DNA of 39,489 bases from Halomarinibacterium sp041392125 (GCA_041392125.1 JAWKMR010000013.1:1-39489); one strand, 5' to 3'; shown: positions 30,999 to 39,192, numbered from the stretch's first letter. The notes: generated by a model not told the origin, from the sequence alone. Numbers and translations are program-made.

Positions 30999-31712
30999 TT
31001 AGTAAAGGGTTTTCAATTTTAGATAAAGCAAACCAATGCCTATTGCCATTCCAAAACTTATTAGGGTACCAATCATGATGTATTCGGTAAGTTTTATCTC
31101 TTTGTGCTCTTTTAAATCGCCAAAACGAAAAATAGATTTTGCAGCAAGTAAAAACCCAATGCCCTCCCAAAAGGAAGTAACCACAAACATAAAAATAAAG
31201 AGACGCTCCAGCATCCCAATATATTTCCCGGCATTTTCAATACCTCCTCCGGGCAATTCGAAATTAAAGGCTTCTAATAATTTCCGAATAAGGATGGCAC
31301 TTACATACGTAATACAAATTACAGATACCAACAAAAGGTAATTTTGAGGGATAAAAATAAGGTCGTACGCTATGTGAAACGGAAAGAAATAATTTACAAA
31401 CACCATAATACCTATAGCATGCAGCACCTGGTCTATCAAGAAATTGGCAATGCTACTTATACTATTTTTAAAGACCACTTTGGTAAGAATATCAATTCCT
31501 AAATGTGCTAACGATAATAAAATTACTGGAAAAATGTAGTTACCATGAAAACCGGTAACTATTAACAGCAAGACCAAATGAATACACGCATGAAGGTATA
31601 AATGCTTTGACTTTACTCCAAGTTCCTCAATACCCTTTACCATCGTATTGGTTTGAAATACAAAATCACCTAAAAGGTGCGCCAATGCTATTTTAAGGAT
31701 TAAGAAGTACAT
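30999..31712 (-). CDS. DUF3307 membrane protein
   Basis: Integral membrane protein of 237 residues with about six hydrophobic helices. The N-terminus (LILKIALAHLLGDFVFQTNTMVKG, then HLYLHACIHLVLLL and ILLSLAHLGIDILTK) carries the His/Asp-rich pattern of DUF3307, whose function is unknown; the H/D residues in the first three helices could coordinate a metal. It overlaps the SatD-family gene by 13 nt and is translated from the same transcript, a pairing I have seen in other Bacteroidota. The shared promoter lies upstream of the SatD gene. Confidence 0.82.
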   Translation of the reverse strand: MYFLILKIALAHLLGDFVFQTNTMVKGIEELGVKSKHLYLHACIHLVLLLIVTGFHGNYIFPVILLSLAHLGIDILTKVVFKNSISSIANFLIDQVLHAIGIMVFVNYFFPFHIAYDLIFIPQNYLLLVSVICITYVSAILIRKLLEAFNFELPGGGIENAGKYIGMLERLFIFMFVVTSFWEGIGFLLAAKSIFRFGDLKEHKEIKLTEYIMIGTLISFGMAIGIGLLYLKLKTLY

Positions 31713-32305
31713 GCTAACATCTTTTTTGAATATAAATCCAGTACTTCCAACAGCTCGTCGTAACCGCCGCGTTTTAATGCTTTATTAATGGTCGTGCTGT
31801 CTTTGTCCAGTTTTTCGGCAATTTCTTTCTGAAGTAAATCCCTATTAGTAAGCGCATAAAAAATAGTTTCGGACGTAGCAGGTTTCCAGCTATCACTAAT
31901 AAAACTCACTAATTTTACGATGGGGTTGAAAATTTCATCAAAATCCTCAAAAGGGGTTTTAATGATCAGCGTATTGTTTTTTAGTTTTTCAAAACTTTCT
32001 CCGGAGTGAATATAAGCCGTACCGAAAGATTCGGTGATTTTTTTTCCATCAAAATCCTTTTCCCCCACCCCTATCGCCATTCGGGCATCAATGATGTTGT
32101 TAGATTTTATTAAGGACTTAATACACAAAGCCACCTTCAACGCATGTTCCGGCGACACTTCAATTTGGAAGCTATCCCCTCTGTAAATTTCCCAATGATT
32201 TGAATTATTGGTAATGGTTGAGAAATATGCTTTCAACTTAGGTTGCCAAAGACTTGGTGGCACGTCTCTAGAGTTAATAATATCTCCTGTAATGATGGCA
32301 ATCAT
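31700..32305 (-). CDS. SatD family protein with C-terminal helix-turn-helix
   Basis: Protein of 201 residues. N-terminal MIAIITGDIINSRD and the middle IYRGDSFQIEVSPEHALKVALCIKSLIK plus ARMAIGVGEKDF form the SatD pattern, reminiscent of a nucleotidyl-cyclase-like fold (GD near the start, YRGDSFQ). The C-terminal 50 residues (NRDLLQKEIAEKLDKDSTTINKALKRGGYDELLEVLDLY) form a helix-turn-helix, so it may bind DNA. SatD was named in a streptococcal acid-tolerance operon; its mechanism is not established. Promoter and palindromic sites lie directly upstream, suggesting autoregulation together with the overlapping DUF3307 gene. Confidence 0.8.
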   Translation of the reverse strand: MIAIITGDIINSRDVPPSLWQPKLKAYFSTITNNSNHWEIYRGDSFQIEVSPEHALKVALCIKSLIKSNNIIDARMAIGVGEKDFDGKKITESFGTAYIHSGESFEKLKNNTLIIKTPFEDFDEIFNPIVKLVSFISDSWKPATSETIFYALTNRDLLQKEIAEKLDKDSTTINKALKRGGYDELLEVLDLYSKKMLACTS

Positions 32306-32320
32306 CTACAATACTTTTGG

Positions 32321-32351
32321 TAAATATATAAAATTGGTCTAAAAAAACCAA
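32321..32351 (-). promoter_or_regulatory. Promoter of the SatD-DUF3307 operon
   Basis: On the minus strand TTG (plus 32349-32351) and TATATTTA (plus 32321-32328, one mismatch to TAnnTTTG) are 20 nt apart, and the ATG is 15 nt downstream at 32305. Confidence 0.5.
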
Positions 32352-32355
32352 TTTT
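32330..32355. promoter_or_regulatory. Palindromic operator candidate between promoter elements
   Basis: AAAATTGGT and ACCAATTTT, 9-bp perfect arms with an 8-nt spacer, occupying the interval between the -33 and -7 elements of the SatD promoter. The half-site TTGGTCTAAAA recurs in inverted orientation at about 32369-32379, and a related ATTGG-10-CCAAT palindrome is at 32402-32421. Confidence 0.6.
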
Positions 32356-32401
32356 CAATAATTGCCGCTTTTAGACCAATTATAGATCGTAGTGTTTAAT
32401 C

Positions 32402-32421
32402 ATTGGCTAAAAAAGACCAAT
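32402..32421. promoter_or_regulatory. Second operator-like palindrome
   Basis: ATTGG, ten nt (CTAAAAAAGA), CCAAT. It shares the word CTAAAAAA and the TTGG/CCAA arms with the site at 32330-32355, 70 nt away. A further half-site, AAAGCCAATT, is at about 32441-32450. Confidence 0.45.
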
Positions 32422-32471
32422 ATTCAGAAATTGCGCAAAAAAAGCCAATTCAAAATGCAGCAGTCTGTTTA

Positions 32472-33656
32472 CTACTTTCCTTCAAAAAAAGAGGACACAA
32501 ATTGTTGTAATTTCTCTCCATGTAGATTTTTTGCAATCACTTTCCCCTCTGTATCCAAAATAAAATTGGCTGGAATGGTTTGTATACGAAGGGTTTTCAT
32601 AAAAGCGGCTTCATCTCCTTGTAAATCGGAAGCGTGCAACCATCTATAGGCTCCATCTTTTTCAATGGCACTTTTCCAAGCCTCATTATTTGTTTCTAAA
32701 CCGTAGGCGATAATCTGAAACCCTTTCTCATAATACGCATCCCATAGCGGCACTAAAAAATCGCGGTTTTCTTTCCGGCAAGGTACACACCAAGAAGCCC
32801 ACAAATCGATAATGGTAAGTTTACTTCCAAGATTAGCATATAAGTTTGTGGTTTCTCCACTACTTAAAGGCAACTTAGCATCCGGAAAAGTATCGCCTTC
32901 TAGAACCGGGAGATACTCTTTGTTAGCTTTTTCACATAATTGTCTTGCCCACGGATGCTTATTTTCCTTCCATTGCTCACATTGTTGAAAGAGGAATTCG
33001 GGAGTGCGTTCATAATCATTTTGTGGACTCACCCACCGAAGGGCCACCAAAGCAGGTAAAAGCGCATTAGCATTTTCGGCAAATCCAATGAGGGCTTTTT
33101 GATAGTTTAAAAGCGCCTCTTCTTTTTCTAAAAGCTGAGAGCCCTCGTGGACATCCCATTGCTTATTTTTTATGTTCTTCAGAAAAGATTGCAATTTTAT
33201 ATCTCGAAGTGCTAATAGTTCTTTATTTACTTCAGAAGGGTTTTTTATAGAAAAGTTTTGTTGAAAACTCTCCCCATGAGCAGTTATTTTAATAGACTCA
33301 TTTTCTTGTAAAACAAAGGGTATATAATTATCTGTACTCGGGTCATCGTTCTGTAATTGGTTGCTATCACTCCCTTTTTGTTGTACCGCAAGTTCAAATA
33401 AAGTAGGTTCTGAAACGGCAGGTAGATTATTAAATTGAAAGGTTCCATTACTTTCAATAATGGCAGAATCGATCACTTTTCCGAAAAACGAAGCCGCAAT
33501 ATCGTTTAAGTTTTGAGGTTGAATTAAATAGACCTTTTTCTGAAAATCTTCTCCTTCAGAAAACTGAATGATTCCTGAAATAGTAGGTTTGTTTGAACAA
33601 CCTATCCAAGATGAAACTACAATAACTAAAAATAAAAACTTAGCTACGGCAACCAT
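32472..33656 (-). CDS. TlpA-like thioredoxin lipoprotein with DUF4369 domain
   Basis: Lipoprotein of 394 residues: hydrophobic start, lipobox ending at Cys20 (WIGC). Residues about 23-130 form a DUF4369-like beta domain (ISGIIQFSEGEDFQKKVYLIQP). A helical linker of about 120 residues follows, then a C-terminal TlpA thioredoxin domain with WASWC290-V-P-C293 and cis-proline QTIPANFILD. Predicted periplasm-facing disulfide reductase. Same architecture as the protein at 79-1188 but only loosely similar in the N-terminal part. Its start codon lies 13 nt inside the end of menB, indicating translational coupling; a link to quinone-dependent redox is conceivable but unproven. Confidence 0.9.
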   Translation of the reverse strand: MVAVAKFLFLVIVVSSWIGCSNKPTISGIIQFSEGEDFQKKVYLIQPQNLNDIAASFFGKVIDSAIIESNGTFQFNNLPAVSEPTLFELAVQQKGSDSNQLQNDDPSTDNYIPFVLQENESIKITAHGESFQQNFSIKNPSEVNKELLALRDIKLQSFLKNIKNKQWDVHEGSQLLEKEEALLNYQKALIGFAENANALLPALVALRWVSPQNDYERTPEFLFQQCEQWKENKHPWARQLCEKANKEYLPVLEGDTFPDAKLPLSSGETTNLYANLGSKLTIIDLWASWCVPCRKENRDFLVPLWDAYYEKGFQIIAYGLETNNEAWKSAIEKDGAYRWLHASDLQGDEAAFMKTLRIQTIPANFILDTEGKVIAKNLHGEKLQQFVSSFFEGK

Positions 33657-34483
33657 TTTTTATTGAAGTTAGGTTTCCGTTTTTCAAGGAAAGCATCACG
33701 CCCTTCTTTGGCTTCATCGGTCATATAGGCCAAGCGGGTAGCTTCCCCGGCAAATACTTGTTGCCCCACCATACCATCATCGGTAAGATTCATCGCAAAT
33801 TTGAGCATTTTAATAGAGATTGGACTTTTTGCCAATACTTCCTGCGCCCATTCATAAGCTGTTTGTTCCAGTTCTTCATGCGGGACTACTGCATTTACCA
33901 TACCCATATCAAAAGCTTCCTGAGCACTGTAATTTCTTCCGAGGAAAAAGATTTCACGGGCCTTTTTTTGCCCCACCATTTTAGCGAGGTAGGCACTTCC
34001 GTAGCCACCATCAAAACTGGTTACATCGGCATCTGTTTGTTTAAAAATGGCATGTTCTTTACTAGCCAGCGTCATATCGCACACTACATGTAAACTATGT
34101 CCGCCGCCTACCGCCCAGCCCGGAACCACACAAATTACAGCTTTAGGCATAAATCGAATAAGCCGTTGCACTTCCAAAATATTTAATCTGTGGTAGCCAT
34201 CATCACCTACATAGCCTTGATGTCCCCGTGCCGCCTGGTCTCCCCCACTGCAAAAACTATAGACCCCATCTTTAGGTGAAGGTCCTTCGGCAGAAAGCAA
34301 CACCACTCCAATGCTGGTATCTTCCTGAGCATCGTGAAAAGCATCCAGTAATTCGCTGGTAGTTTTGGGACGAAAGGCATTGCGAACTTCGGGTCGATTA
34401 AAGGCAATTCGTGCCACCCCATTGCTTTTTTTATAGGTGATATCGGTATATTCTTTTACAGTTTTCCAGTTGGGTGTATTCAT
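33644..34483 (-). CDS. menB: 1,4-dihydroxy-2-naphthoyl-CoA synthase
   Basis: Crotonase-fold enzyme that cyclises O-succinylbenzoyl-CoA in menaquinone biosynthesis; 279 residues from the ATG at 34483, which has the -7 element TATCTTTG 17 nt upstream. A longer frame from 34540 would run through that promoter. Visible motifs: NRPEVRNAF, SFCSGGDQAARG (oxyanion loop), VPGWAVGGGHSLHVVCDMTLAS and the MenB-specific TS156FD158GGYGSAYLA, whose Ser and Asp match catalytic residues of E. coli MenB. menD and menF lie about 3 kb away on the same strand. The 3' end overlaps the TlpA gene. Confidence 0.96.
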   Translation of the reverse strand: MNTPNWKTVKEYTDITYKKSNGVARIAFNRPEVRNAFRPKTTSELLDAFHDAQEDTSIGVVLLSAEGPSPKDGVYSFCSGGDQAARGHQGYVGDDGYHRLNILEVQRLIRFMPKAVICVVPGWAVGGGHSLHVVCDMTLASKEHAIFKQTDADVTSFDGGYGSAYLAKMVGQKKAREIFFLGRNYSAQEAFDMGMVNAVVPHEELEQTAYEWAQEVLAKSPISIKMLKFAMNLTDDGMVGQQVFAGEATRLAYMTDEAKEGRDAFLEKRKPNFNKKWLP

Positions 34484-34489
34484 AATTTG

Positions 34490-34497
34490 TAAATTTA
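34490..34497 (+). promoter_or_regulatory. Candidate -7 element of the C1 peptidase gene (TAAATTTA)
   Basis: One mismatch to TAnnTTTG, with TTG at 34470-34472 (17 nt upstream) and the ATG at 34527. It faces the menB promoter within a 43-nt divergent gap. Confidence 0.35.
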
Positions 34498-34500
34498 CCT

Positions 34501-34508
34501 CAAAGATA
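34501..34508 (-). promoter_or_regulatory. menB -7 promoter element (TATCTTTG)
   Basis: Exact TAnnTTTG match on the minus strand, 17 nt before the menB ATG at 34483. The same octamer stands before glmM and the CvfB-like gene. Confidence 0.6.
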
Positions 34509-34526
34509 CTTTTTAAAAATTCCAAA

Positions 34527-35669
34527 ATGAAACATTTCAAAATTCAAATTTCAAAATGGATGCTCGTCAATATTATAGCATTTTCCCCTATTTGCATTTC
34601 AGCCCAACAACCCTATCAGTTTACTGAAATTATTAACCTTGAGGCAACACCCGTAATTAGCCAAGGAAATACGGGTACATGTTGGAGTTTTTCAAGTACT
34701 TCTTTTTTGGAAAGTGAAATCATTCGCTTAACAGGAAAACAAATTGATCTTTCGGAAATGTACACGGTACGAAATACCTATCCCAAAAAAGCTGAAAATT
34801 ATGTGATGCGACAAGGCAAGGCACAGTTTAGCGAAGGTGGATTAGCGCACGATGTACTAAATTCGGTAAAAGAATTTGGCCTAGTACCTCAGCAAGCATT
34901 CAGCGGATTAGAAACCGGTGAGGAACGACATAACCATGCCGAATTAGTAGCTGTCTTGGAAGCTATGTTGAAAACCTATATCGATAATCCCGGAAAAAAA
35001 TTAAGCAAACACTGGAAACCAGCCATTGAAGCTGTGTTGGATATTTATTTAGGTAAAAACCCTACGAGCTTTACTTTTGAAGGAAAAAGTTATACTCCCA
35101 CCTCCTTTAGAGATATGCTGCAGCTAAAAGCTGAAGATTATATTACCCTAACCAGTTTCACACACGCACCCTTTTATTCTGAATTTATATTAAATATTCC
35201 CGATAATTGGAGCTACGGAAGGATGTACAATGTGCCATTAAACGAAATGATGGCAACTATAGACAATGCGCTTCAAAATGGATTTACAGTAGAATTAGAT
35301 TGCGACGTGAGTGAAAAAACGTTTTCTTCAAAAGACGGGGTTGCTGTGATTCCGGCAGACACTGAAAATAATATAAAAGCGTTACAAGGGGTATATCTCG
35401 AAATGAAGATTACCCAAGAATATCGTCAAGAAGAATTTGAAAATTTTACCACTACCGATGACCATTTAATGCACATAACCGGATTGCTTAAAGATCAAAA
35501 CGGCACTAAATATTACAAAGTAAAAAACAGCTGGGGTACCAACCCCAATTACAATGCCCATGGAGGGTATGTTTATTTTAGTGAGAGCTACATGCGATTG
35601 AAAGCCATTAGCATTACAGTTCATAAGGATGCGGTTATGAAAGAGACTTCCAAAAAGTTAAATTTTTAA
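34527..35669 (+). CDS. Secreted C1 family cysteine peptidase (aminopeptidase C/bleomycin hydrolase-like)
   Basis: Exported papain-like peptidase of 380 residues from the ATG at 34527; the longer frame from 34437 would overlap menB. The signal peptide ends near SAQQ (residue 26-28). The catalytic set is complete: Q46 and C52 in SQGNTGTCWSFSS, H313 in DDHLMHITG (the spacing from His to ITG matches the HAMxxTG block of bleomycin hydrolases) and N334 in KVKNSWG. Bacterial PepC is cytosolic and about 450 residues; this shorter, exported form is the type seen in Bacteroidota and probably degrades peptides outside the cytoplasm. Divergent from menB. Confidence 0.88.
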   Translation: MKHFKIQISKWMLVNIIAFSPICISAQQPYQFTEIINLEATPVISQGNTGTCWSFSSTSFLESEIIRLTGKQIDLSEMYTVRNTYPKKAENYVMRQGKAQFSEGGLAHDVLNSVKEFGLVPQQAFSGLETGEERHNHAELVAVLEAMLKTYIDNPGKKLSKHWKPAIEAVLDIYLGKNPTSFTFEGKSYTPTSFRDMLQLKAEDYITLTSFTHAPFYSEFILNIPDNWSYGRMYNVPLNEMMATIDNALQNGFTVELDCDVSEKTFSSKDGVAVIPADTENNIKALQGVYLEMKITQEYRQEEFENFTTTDDHLMHITGLLKDQNGTKYYKVKNSWGTNPNYNAHGGYVYFSESYMRLKAISITVHKDAVMKETSKKLNF

Positions 35670-35700
35670 AAAGGGAAAATCATTTAGGTACCATTTTTGA

Positions 35701-35708
35701 TAATTTTG
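35701..35708 (+). promoter_or_regulatory. Candidate -7 promoter element (TAATTTTG)
   Basis: Exact TAnnTTTG match ending 6 nt before the ATG at 35715, implying a nearly leaderless transcript. An upstream TTG start at 35697 would overlap it and is therefore unlikely. Confidence 0.5.
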
Positions 35709-35714
35709 ACACCG

Positions 35715-36170
35715 ATGAAAATCTGGATTTTTATAGTAACTTTCTTTCCACTAAGTGTCGTGGCACAATATGACTTTGAGTCTCGCTATTTCACAATTAC
35801 TTCAGAGTCGTTACCCGAAGTCCCCGAGTTAAGCGCTTTTGAAATTAATTTTGGAACAAAAAGAGATTTCAGTATTCGAAAGATAACCGATTTCAATAAG
35901 GTAACTTCCACCAATTATTGGGAAGCAGTAGATATGGCCGCCGCATTAGAGAAACAGGGAAAGTTTAAGTCAAATTCAAATTATAATGTTGAGGCTCTTC
36001 AGCAAAAGTATAGTGCGTTTGCTGGTAATGCGCAATACAGCCCCGATGGTTCTACCAAGGTCACTAATTTTGTGTATAAAGAGCAACGTGGTTTGGATAT
36101 GTTAGATCCGTGCCCTCCTTTTGGAATCTGCCCCAGATGTGCCCCTTACAGGCTTAACAGGGGATATTAA
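35715..36170 (+). CDS. Small exported protein of unknown function
   Basis: Not recognised. 151 residues from the ATG at 35715, with a clear signal peptide (MKIWIFIVTFFPLSVVAQ, cleavage after Ala17 or Gln18). The mature part is polar, without repeats or known catalytic motifs. It contains the segment LPEVPELSAFEINFGTKRDFSIRKITDFNKV and ends in CPPFGICPRCAPYRLNRGY, where three cysteines and several prolines could form a small disulfide- or metal-stabilised tail. The stop overlaps the convergent CvfB-like gene by 4 nt. Confidence 0.65.
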   Translation: MKIWIFIVTFFPLSVVAQYDFESRYFTITSESLPEVPELSAFEINFGTKRDFSIRKITDFNKVTSTNYWEAVDMAAALEKQGKFKSNSNYNVEALQQKYSAFAGNAQYSPDGSTKVTNFVYKEQRGLDMLDPCPPFGICPRCAPYRLNRGY

Positions 36171-36997
36171 AGTAATTCTATCCCGTCTTCTTTAATTTCA
36201 ATTTGCTTGTCTTTGTACAAACTGCCAATTGCTTTTTTAAAACTTTTTTTGCTAAGCCCCAATTCATTTTTAATGATTTCCGGATCTGTTTTATCGTGAA
36301 ATGGAAGAAAACCTCCAGCGGCTTTTAATTCTTCCAAAACATAATTGGCATTAGGTTCAATGCTTCTATAACCGGGTGACTGAAGCACAATATCTATTTT
36401 TTTATCATCCCGTATTTTCTTCACATAGGCTTTTATTCGGTCACCCGAGCGGATGTCTTCAAATATATTTTCAATAAAAATAAGCCCTTTATGCTTTCCA
36501 TTAATAATTACATTGGCGCCTTGCTCGGTAATATGAGTTACCATAATATCTACCTCATCAAATTTTTGGATAGTAAGATTTTCGTTACTCAAAAATTTAT
36601 TGGTTTTGCTCGAACCTACCAATCGGTTGGTTTTTTCATCCAAGTACAAATACACAATGTACCAATTACCTGCCTTCATTGGACGGGCCTGTTCTTTAAA
36701 CGGCACAAAAAGTTGTTTCACCAAACCCCAATCCATAAAGGCACCATACTTGGTTACATCGCTACACCGCAAATACCCAAAGGTATTTAGTGTTAGATAG
36801 GGAGCTTCGGTAGTGGCAATAGGACGCTCCTCGTTATCTAAATACAAAAATACTTCAATAGTGTCTCCAATTTGATACGCATCTGGCTTATACCGGTGCG
36901 GTAAAAGCACTTCGTTTTCTTCATGATCGCCTAAAAAAAGTCCGGGATCGGTCTCTCGTAAAATCGTAAGAGTATTGTATTCACCTAGTTGCATCAT
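36167..36997 (-). CDS. CvfB-like S1 RNA-binding protein
   Basis: Cytosolic protein of 276 residues from the ATG at 36997 (the adjacent ATG at 36994 is equally possible); the longer frame from 37147 would include the -7 element at 37003. The layout fits CvfB/YitL: successive S1-type OB domains (LGEYNTLTILRETDPGLFLGDHEENEVLLP; VTKYGAFMDWGLVKQLFVPFKEQ; VDIMVTHITEQGANVIINGKHKGLIF) and a C-terminal winged helix (LGLSKKSFKKAIGSLYKDKQIEIKEDGIELL). CvfB proteins bind RNA and affect virulence gene expression in Firmicutes; in Bacteroidota the role is unknown. Length matches the family (about 280). Confidence 0.88.
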   Translation of the reverse strand: MMQLGEYNTLTILRETDPGLFLGDHEENEVLLPHRYKPDAYQIGDTIEVFLYLDNEERPIATTEAPYLTLNTFGYLRCSDVTKYGAFMDWGLVKQLFVPFKEQARPMKAGNWYIVYLYLDEKTNRLVGSSKTNKFLSNENLTIQKFDEVDIMVTHITEQGANVIINGKHKGLIFIENIFEDIRSGDRIKAYVKKIRDDKKIDIVLQSPGYRSIEPNANYVLEELKAAGGFLPFHDKTDPEIIKNELGLSKKSFKKAIGSLYKDKQIEIKEDGIELL

Positions 36998-37002
36998 AGC
37001 AG

Positions 37003-37010
37003 CAAAGATA
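37003..37010 (-). promoter_or_regulatory. -7 promoter element of the CvfB-like gene (TATCTTTG)
   Basis: Exact match on the minus strand, 5 nt before the ATG at 36997, so the transcript is nearly leaderless. Confidence 0.55.
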
Positions 37011-37044
37011 CTCTTTTTGCATTCAAAAAATAGAATGGCAAACT

Positions 37045-37075
37045 TTGTTTTGGGTGGAAGTTTTTGTAGTTTTAA
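37045..37075 (+). promoter_or_regulatory. Candidate promoter of the 138-residue protein gene
   Basis: TTTG at 37045-37048 and TAGTTTTA at 37068-37075 (one mismatch to TAnnTTTG), 19 nt apart, with the ATG at 37087. Confidence 0.45.
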
Positions 37076-37086
37076 AAACCGAAAAA

Positions 37087-37503
37087 ATGAAAAATAAGCC
37101 TCATCATTTTCCAGAAAAAAATCCCCTTTTAGATATTCTAGAAACAAAGCTTGCTAACATTTATTTTTACCAAAATGTGGTGGTTTTTGAAGCCAAAGAA
37201 GGAGCCACAATTTCTTACGAAACATCGCTACCTATGCTCCTAAAAGGAATTCAAATCATGAAGAACAGACCTTTAGTGTATATTGCCAATAGAATCAATT
37301 CGTATTCTGTAAATCCTACCGATTTTAAATATCTGGAAGCAGTGCCCACAATTAAAGGTTTTGCGTTTGTTAATTACAGCGAGGAGTCTCGAGTAAATGC
37401 AAAATATGAAGCTAGTTTTTTTAAAAAACCCTTCCAAAGTTTTGATTCCTTGGAAGAAGCTTACCAATGGACCCAAACATTATTACTTGAAACTAAGAAA
37501 TAG
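37087..37503 (+). CDS. Small cytosolic protein, possibly SpoIIAA/STAS-like
   Basis: 138 residues from the ATG at 37087, behind a promoter-like pair at 37045-37075; the earlier in-frame start at 37045 would overlap that promoter. No signal peptide or membrane helix. The alternating pattern IYFYQNVVVFEAKEG, PLVYIANRINSYSVNPTDF, IKGFAFVNYSEES and the ending FKKPFQSFDSLEEAYQWTQTLL recalls the SpoIIAA-like (STAS/SEC14) fold, especially the final F-x-S-x-E-E-A-x-x-W helix, but this is a fold guess. Convergent with menD (11-nt overlap). Confidence 0.6.
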   Translation: MKNKPHHFPEKNPLLDILETKLANIYFYQNVVVFEAKEGATISYETSLPMLLKGIQIMKNRPLVYIANRINSYSVNPTDFKYLEAVPTIKGFAFVNYSEESRVNAKYEASFFKKPFQSFDSLEEAYQWTQTLLLETKK

Positions 37504-39160
37504 CCGTAAAGTAATCTTTTAATACCTTGTCATTTATTTCGGAAGGTGTAAAAACTTCTAATAATTTAGGTTTATTCCCTTCTGAATAAAAATTCTTTAA
37601 TGCATTTTCTACCGATTCCATAGTTGTTGCCGACCTGTATTCAAACCCAAACATCGCACATAAATGCTCGGCTGTTAATGCATGTTTTGTTTCAAAAAAA
37701 TCTTCAAAATGGGCAACCTCTTTGGCATTGGGCAAAATCCTGAAAATTCCGCCTCCGGCGTTATTTACCAATATAATCCGAAAGGAATTGGGAATGTATT
37801 TATTCCAAAGAGCATTGCTATCATAGAAAAAACTTAAATCCCCGGTAATAAATACAACAGGGTTTTGGGAAGCCACGGCGGCTCCCACTGCAGTACTAGT
37901 ACTACCATCAATGCCACTGGTTCCCCGATTGCAAAAAACCTGCAGCGAAGGCACTAAAGGAAACAATTGTGCATACCGTATGGCAGTACTATTGGCCAAT
38001 TGCAATTGGGTGTTGTCGGGAATAGATTTAAAAATAGAATGGTACACACTGAAGTCTGAAAAAGGCATATTTGCTTCAAACTGTAATTGCTTTTCCAATT
38101 TAGCCTCTTTCAATTTTAAAGCCCCTATTTGATAATTGGATGTTGAAGAAATCGTTAAGGGTAGGAAATGCTCCCAAAAGGTGTTGGGACTATTTTTTAG
38201 ATGGTCTGTTAAACAAAAAAAGGTGTCGTTGGCGTTTTTTAATCCTACGTGCCAATGCTCTTTGGGAGAATACTTTCGCAAAAATGCTTTAATACGTTTT
38301 GAAACCACCATACCCCCAAAAGTGACCAAAATATCAGGCTGCAACATCTTACTTTCTTTTTCTGACAAAGAACTGATGAGTTGATCTATGGCTGGAAAAA
38401 AGTTTTTATGATGTAAGTTGGAAGTAGTTTCGGTTAAAACAATAACGGTTGTATCATTTGCTAAAGATTCAAGGAGTTTTGAGTCAATAGTATAAGGAAA
38501 CAAAGTTCCAACTAAAATCATTTTTTTAGATGCAACATTCCATTTTTCAGCAAGATTTTTCAGATGAATTACATCAACAACATCTTGTAACAAGCTTGGG
38601 GTAATAATTTTTGGGGTACTATTTTTTTCAGCCACACGCAGATACAGTGGTTCTGAAAAAGGTACATTAATATGAACCGGGCCTTGTTTTTCAATTGCTG
38701 TGTTTAATGCTTTATTTATTTCAGCTTCATTATATTCTTGAAACTCTTCCCCTTCTTTACAATTGGCACTATACTCAATATGATTGGCATACACATGTTC
38801 TTGCCTAATAGTTTGTCCATCGCCAATATCTACCAAATGAGAAGGCCTGTCTGCCGTAATGACTACAAGAGGAATATCACTATAATAGGCCTCTGCAATT
38901 GCGGGATAATAATTAAGCGCTGCAGAACCAGAAGTACAAACTATGGCAACGGGTTTTTGTAACTGCTGAGCCAAACCTAAAGCAAAAAAAGCAGCACAGC
39001 GCTCATCAACAATACTATAACACGTAAAATAATTTTGAGAAGTAAAGCCCACTATAAGTGGGGCATTTCGTGAGCCGGGAGAAATAACAATGTGATTGAT
39101 TTCTTTAGAAATACATAACTCAACTACTAATTGCGAAAGAATTTTAGAAGAATAGTTCAT
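37493..39160 (-). CDS. menD: SEPHCHC synthase (2-succinyl-5-enolpyruvyl-6-hydroxy-3-cyclohexene-1-carboxylate synthase)
   Basis: Thiamine diphosphate enzyme of menaquinone biosynthesis that joins isochorismate and 2-oxoglutarate; 555 residues, normal for MenD. Visible: HIVISPGSRNAPL near the N-terminus (isochorismate-binding SPGSR block), the ThDP-activating glutamate E53 in VDERCAAFFALG, NRGTSGIDGSTSTAVGAA, and the cofactor motif GDLSFFYDSNALWN through ILVNNAGGGIFRILP. It follows menF by 32 nt on the same strand and also has its own -7 element (39167-39174). The 3' end overlaps the convergent small gene by 11 nt. Confidence 0.96.
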   Translation of the reverse strand: MNYSSKILSQLVVELCISKEINHIVISPGSRNAPLIVGFTSQNYFTCYSIVDERCAAFFALGLAQQLQKPVAIVCTSGSAALNYYPAIAEAYYSDIPLVVITADRPSHLVDIGDGQTIRQEHVYANHIEYSANCKEGEEFQEYNEAEINKALNTAIEKQGPVHINVPFSEPLYLRVAEKNSTPKIITPSLLQDVVDVIHLKNLAEKWNVASKKMILVGTLFPYTIDSKLLESLANDTTVIVLTETTSNLHHKNFFPAIDQLISSLSEKESKMLQPDILVTFGGMVVSKRIKAFLRKYSPKEHWHVGLKNANDTFFCLTDHLKNSPNTFWEHFLPLTISSTSNYQIGALKLKEAKLEKQLQFEANMPFSDFSVYHSIFKSIPDNTQLQLANSTAIRYAQLFPLVPSLQVFCNRGTSGIDGSTSTAVGAAVASQNPVVFITGDLSFFYDSNALWNKYIPNSFRIILVNNAGGGIFRILPNAKEVAHFEDFFETKHALTAEHLCAMFGFEYRSATTMESVENALKNFYSEGNKPKLLEVFTPSEINDKVLKDYFTAIS

Positions 39161-39166
39161 CTGCTA

Positions 39167-39174
39167 CAAATATA
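39167..39174 (-). promoter_or_regulatory. -7 promoter element before menD (TATATTTG)
   Basis: Exact TAnnTTTG match on the minus strand, 6 nt before the menD ATG in the 32-nt menF-menD gap. It could give menD a transcript separate from menF. Confidence 0.45.
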
Positions 39175-39192
39175 CAAACACAGCTTCATAAT

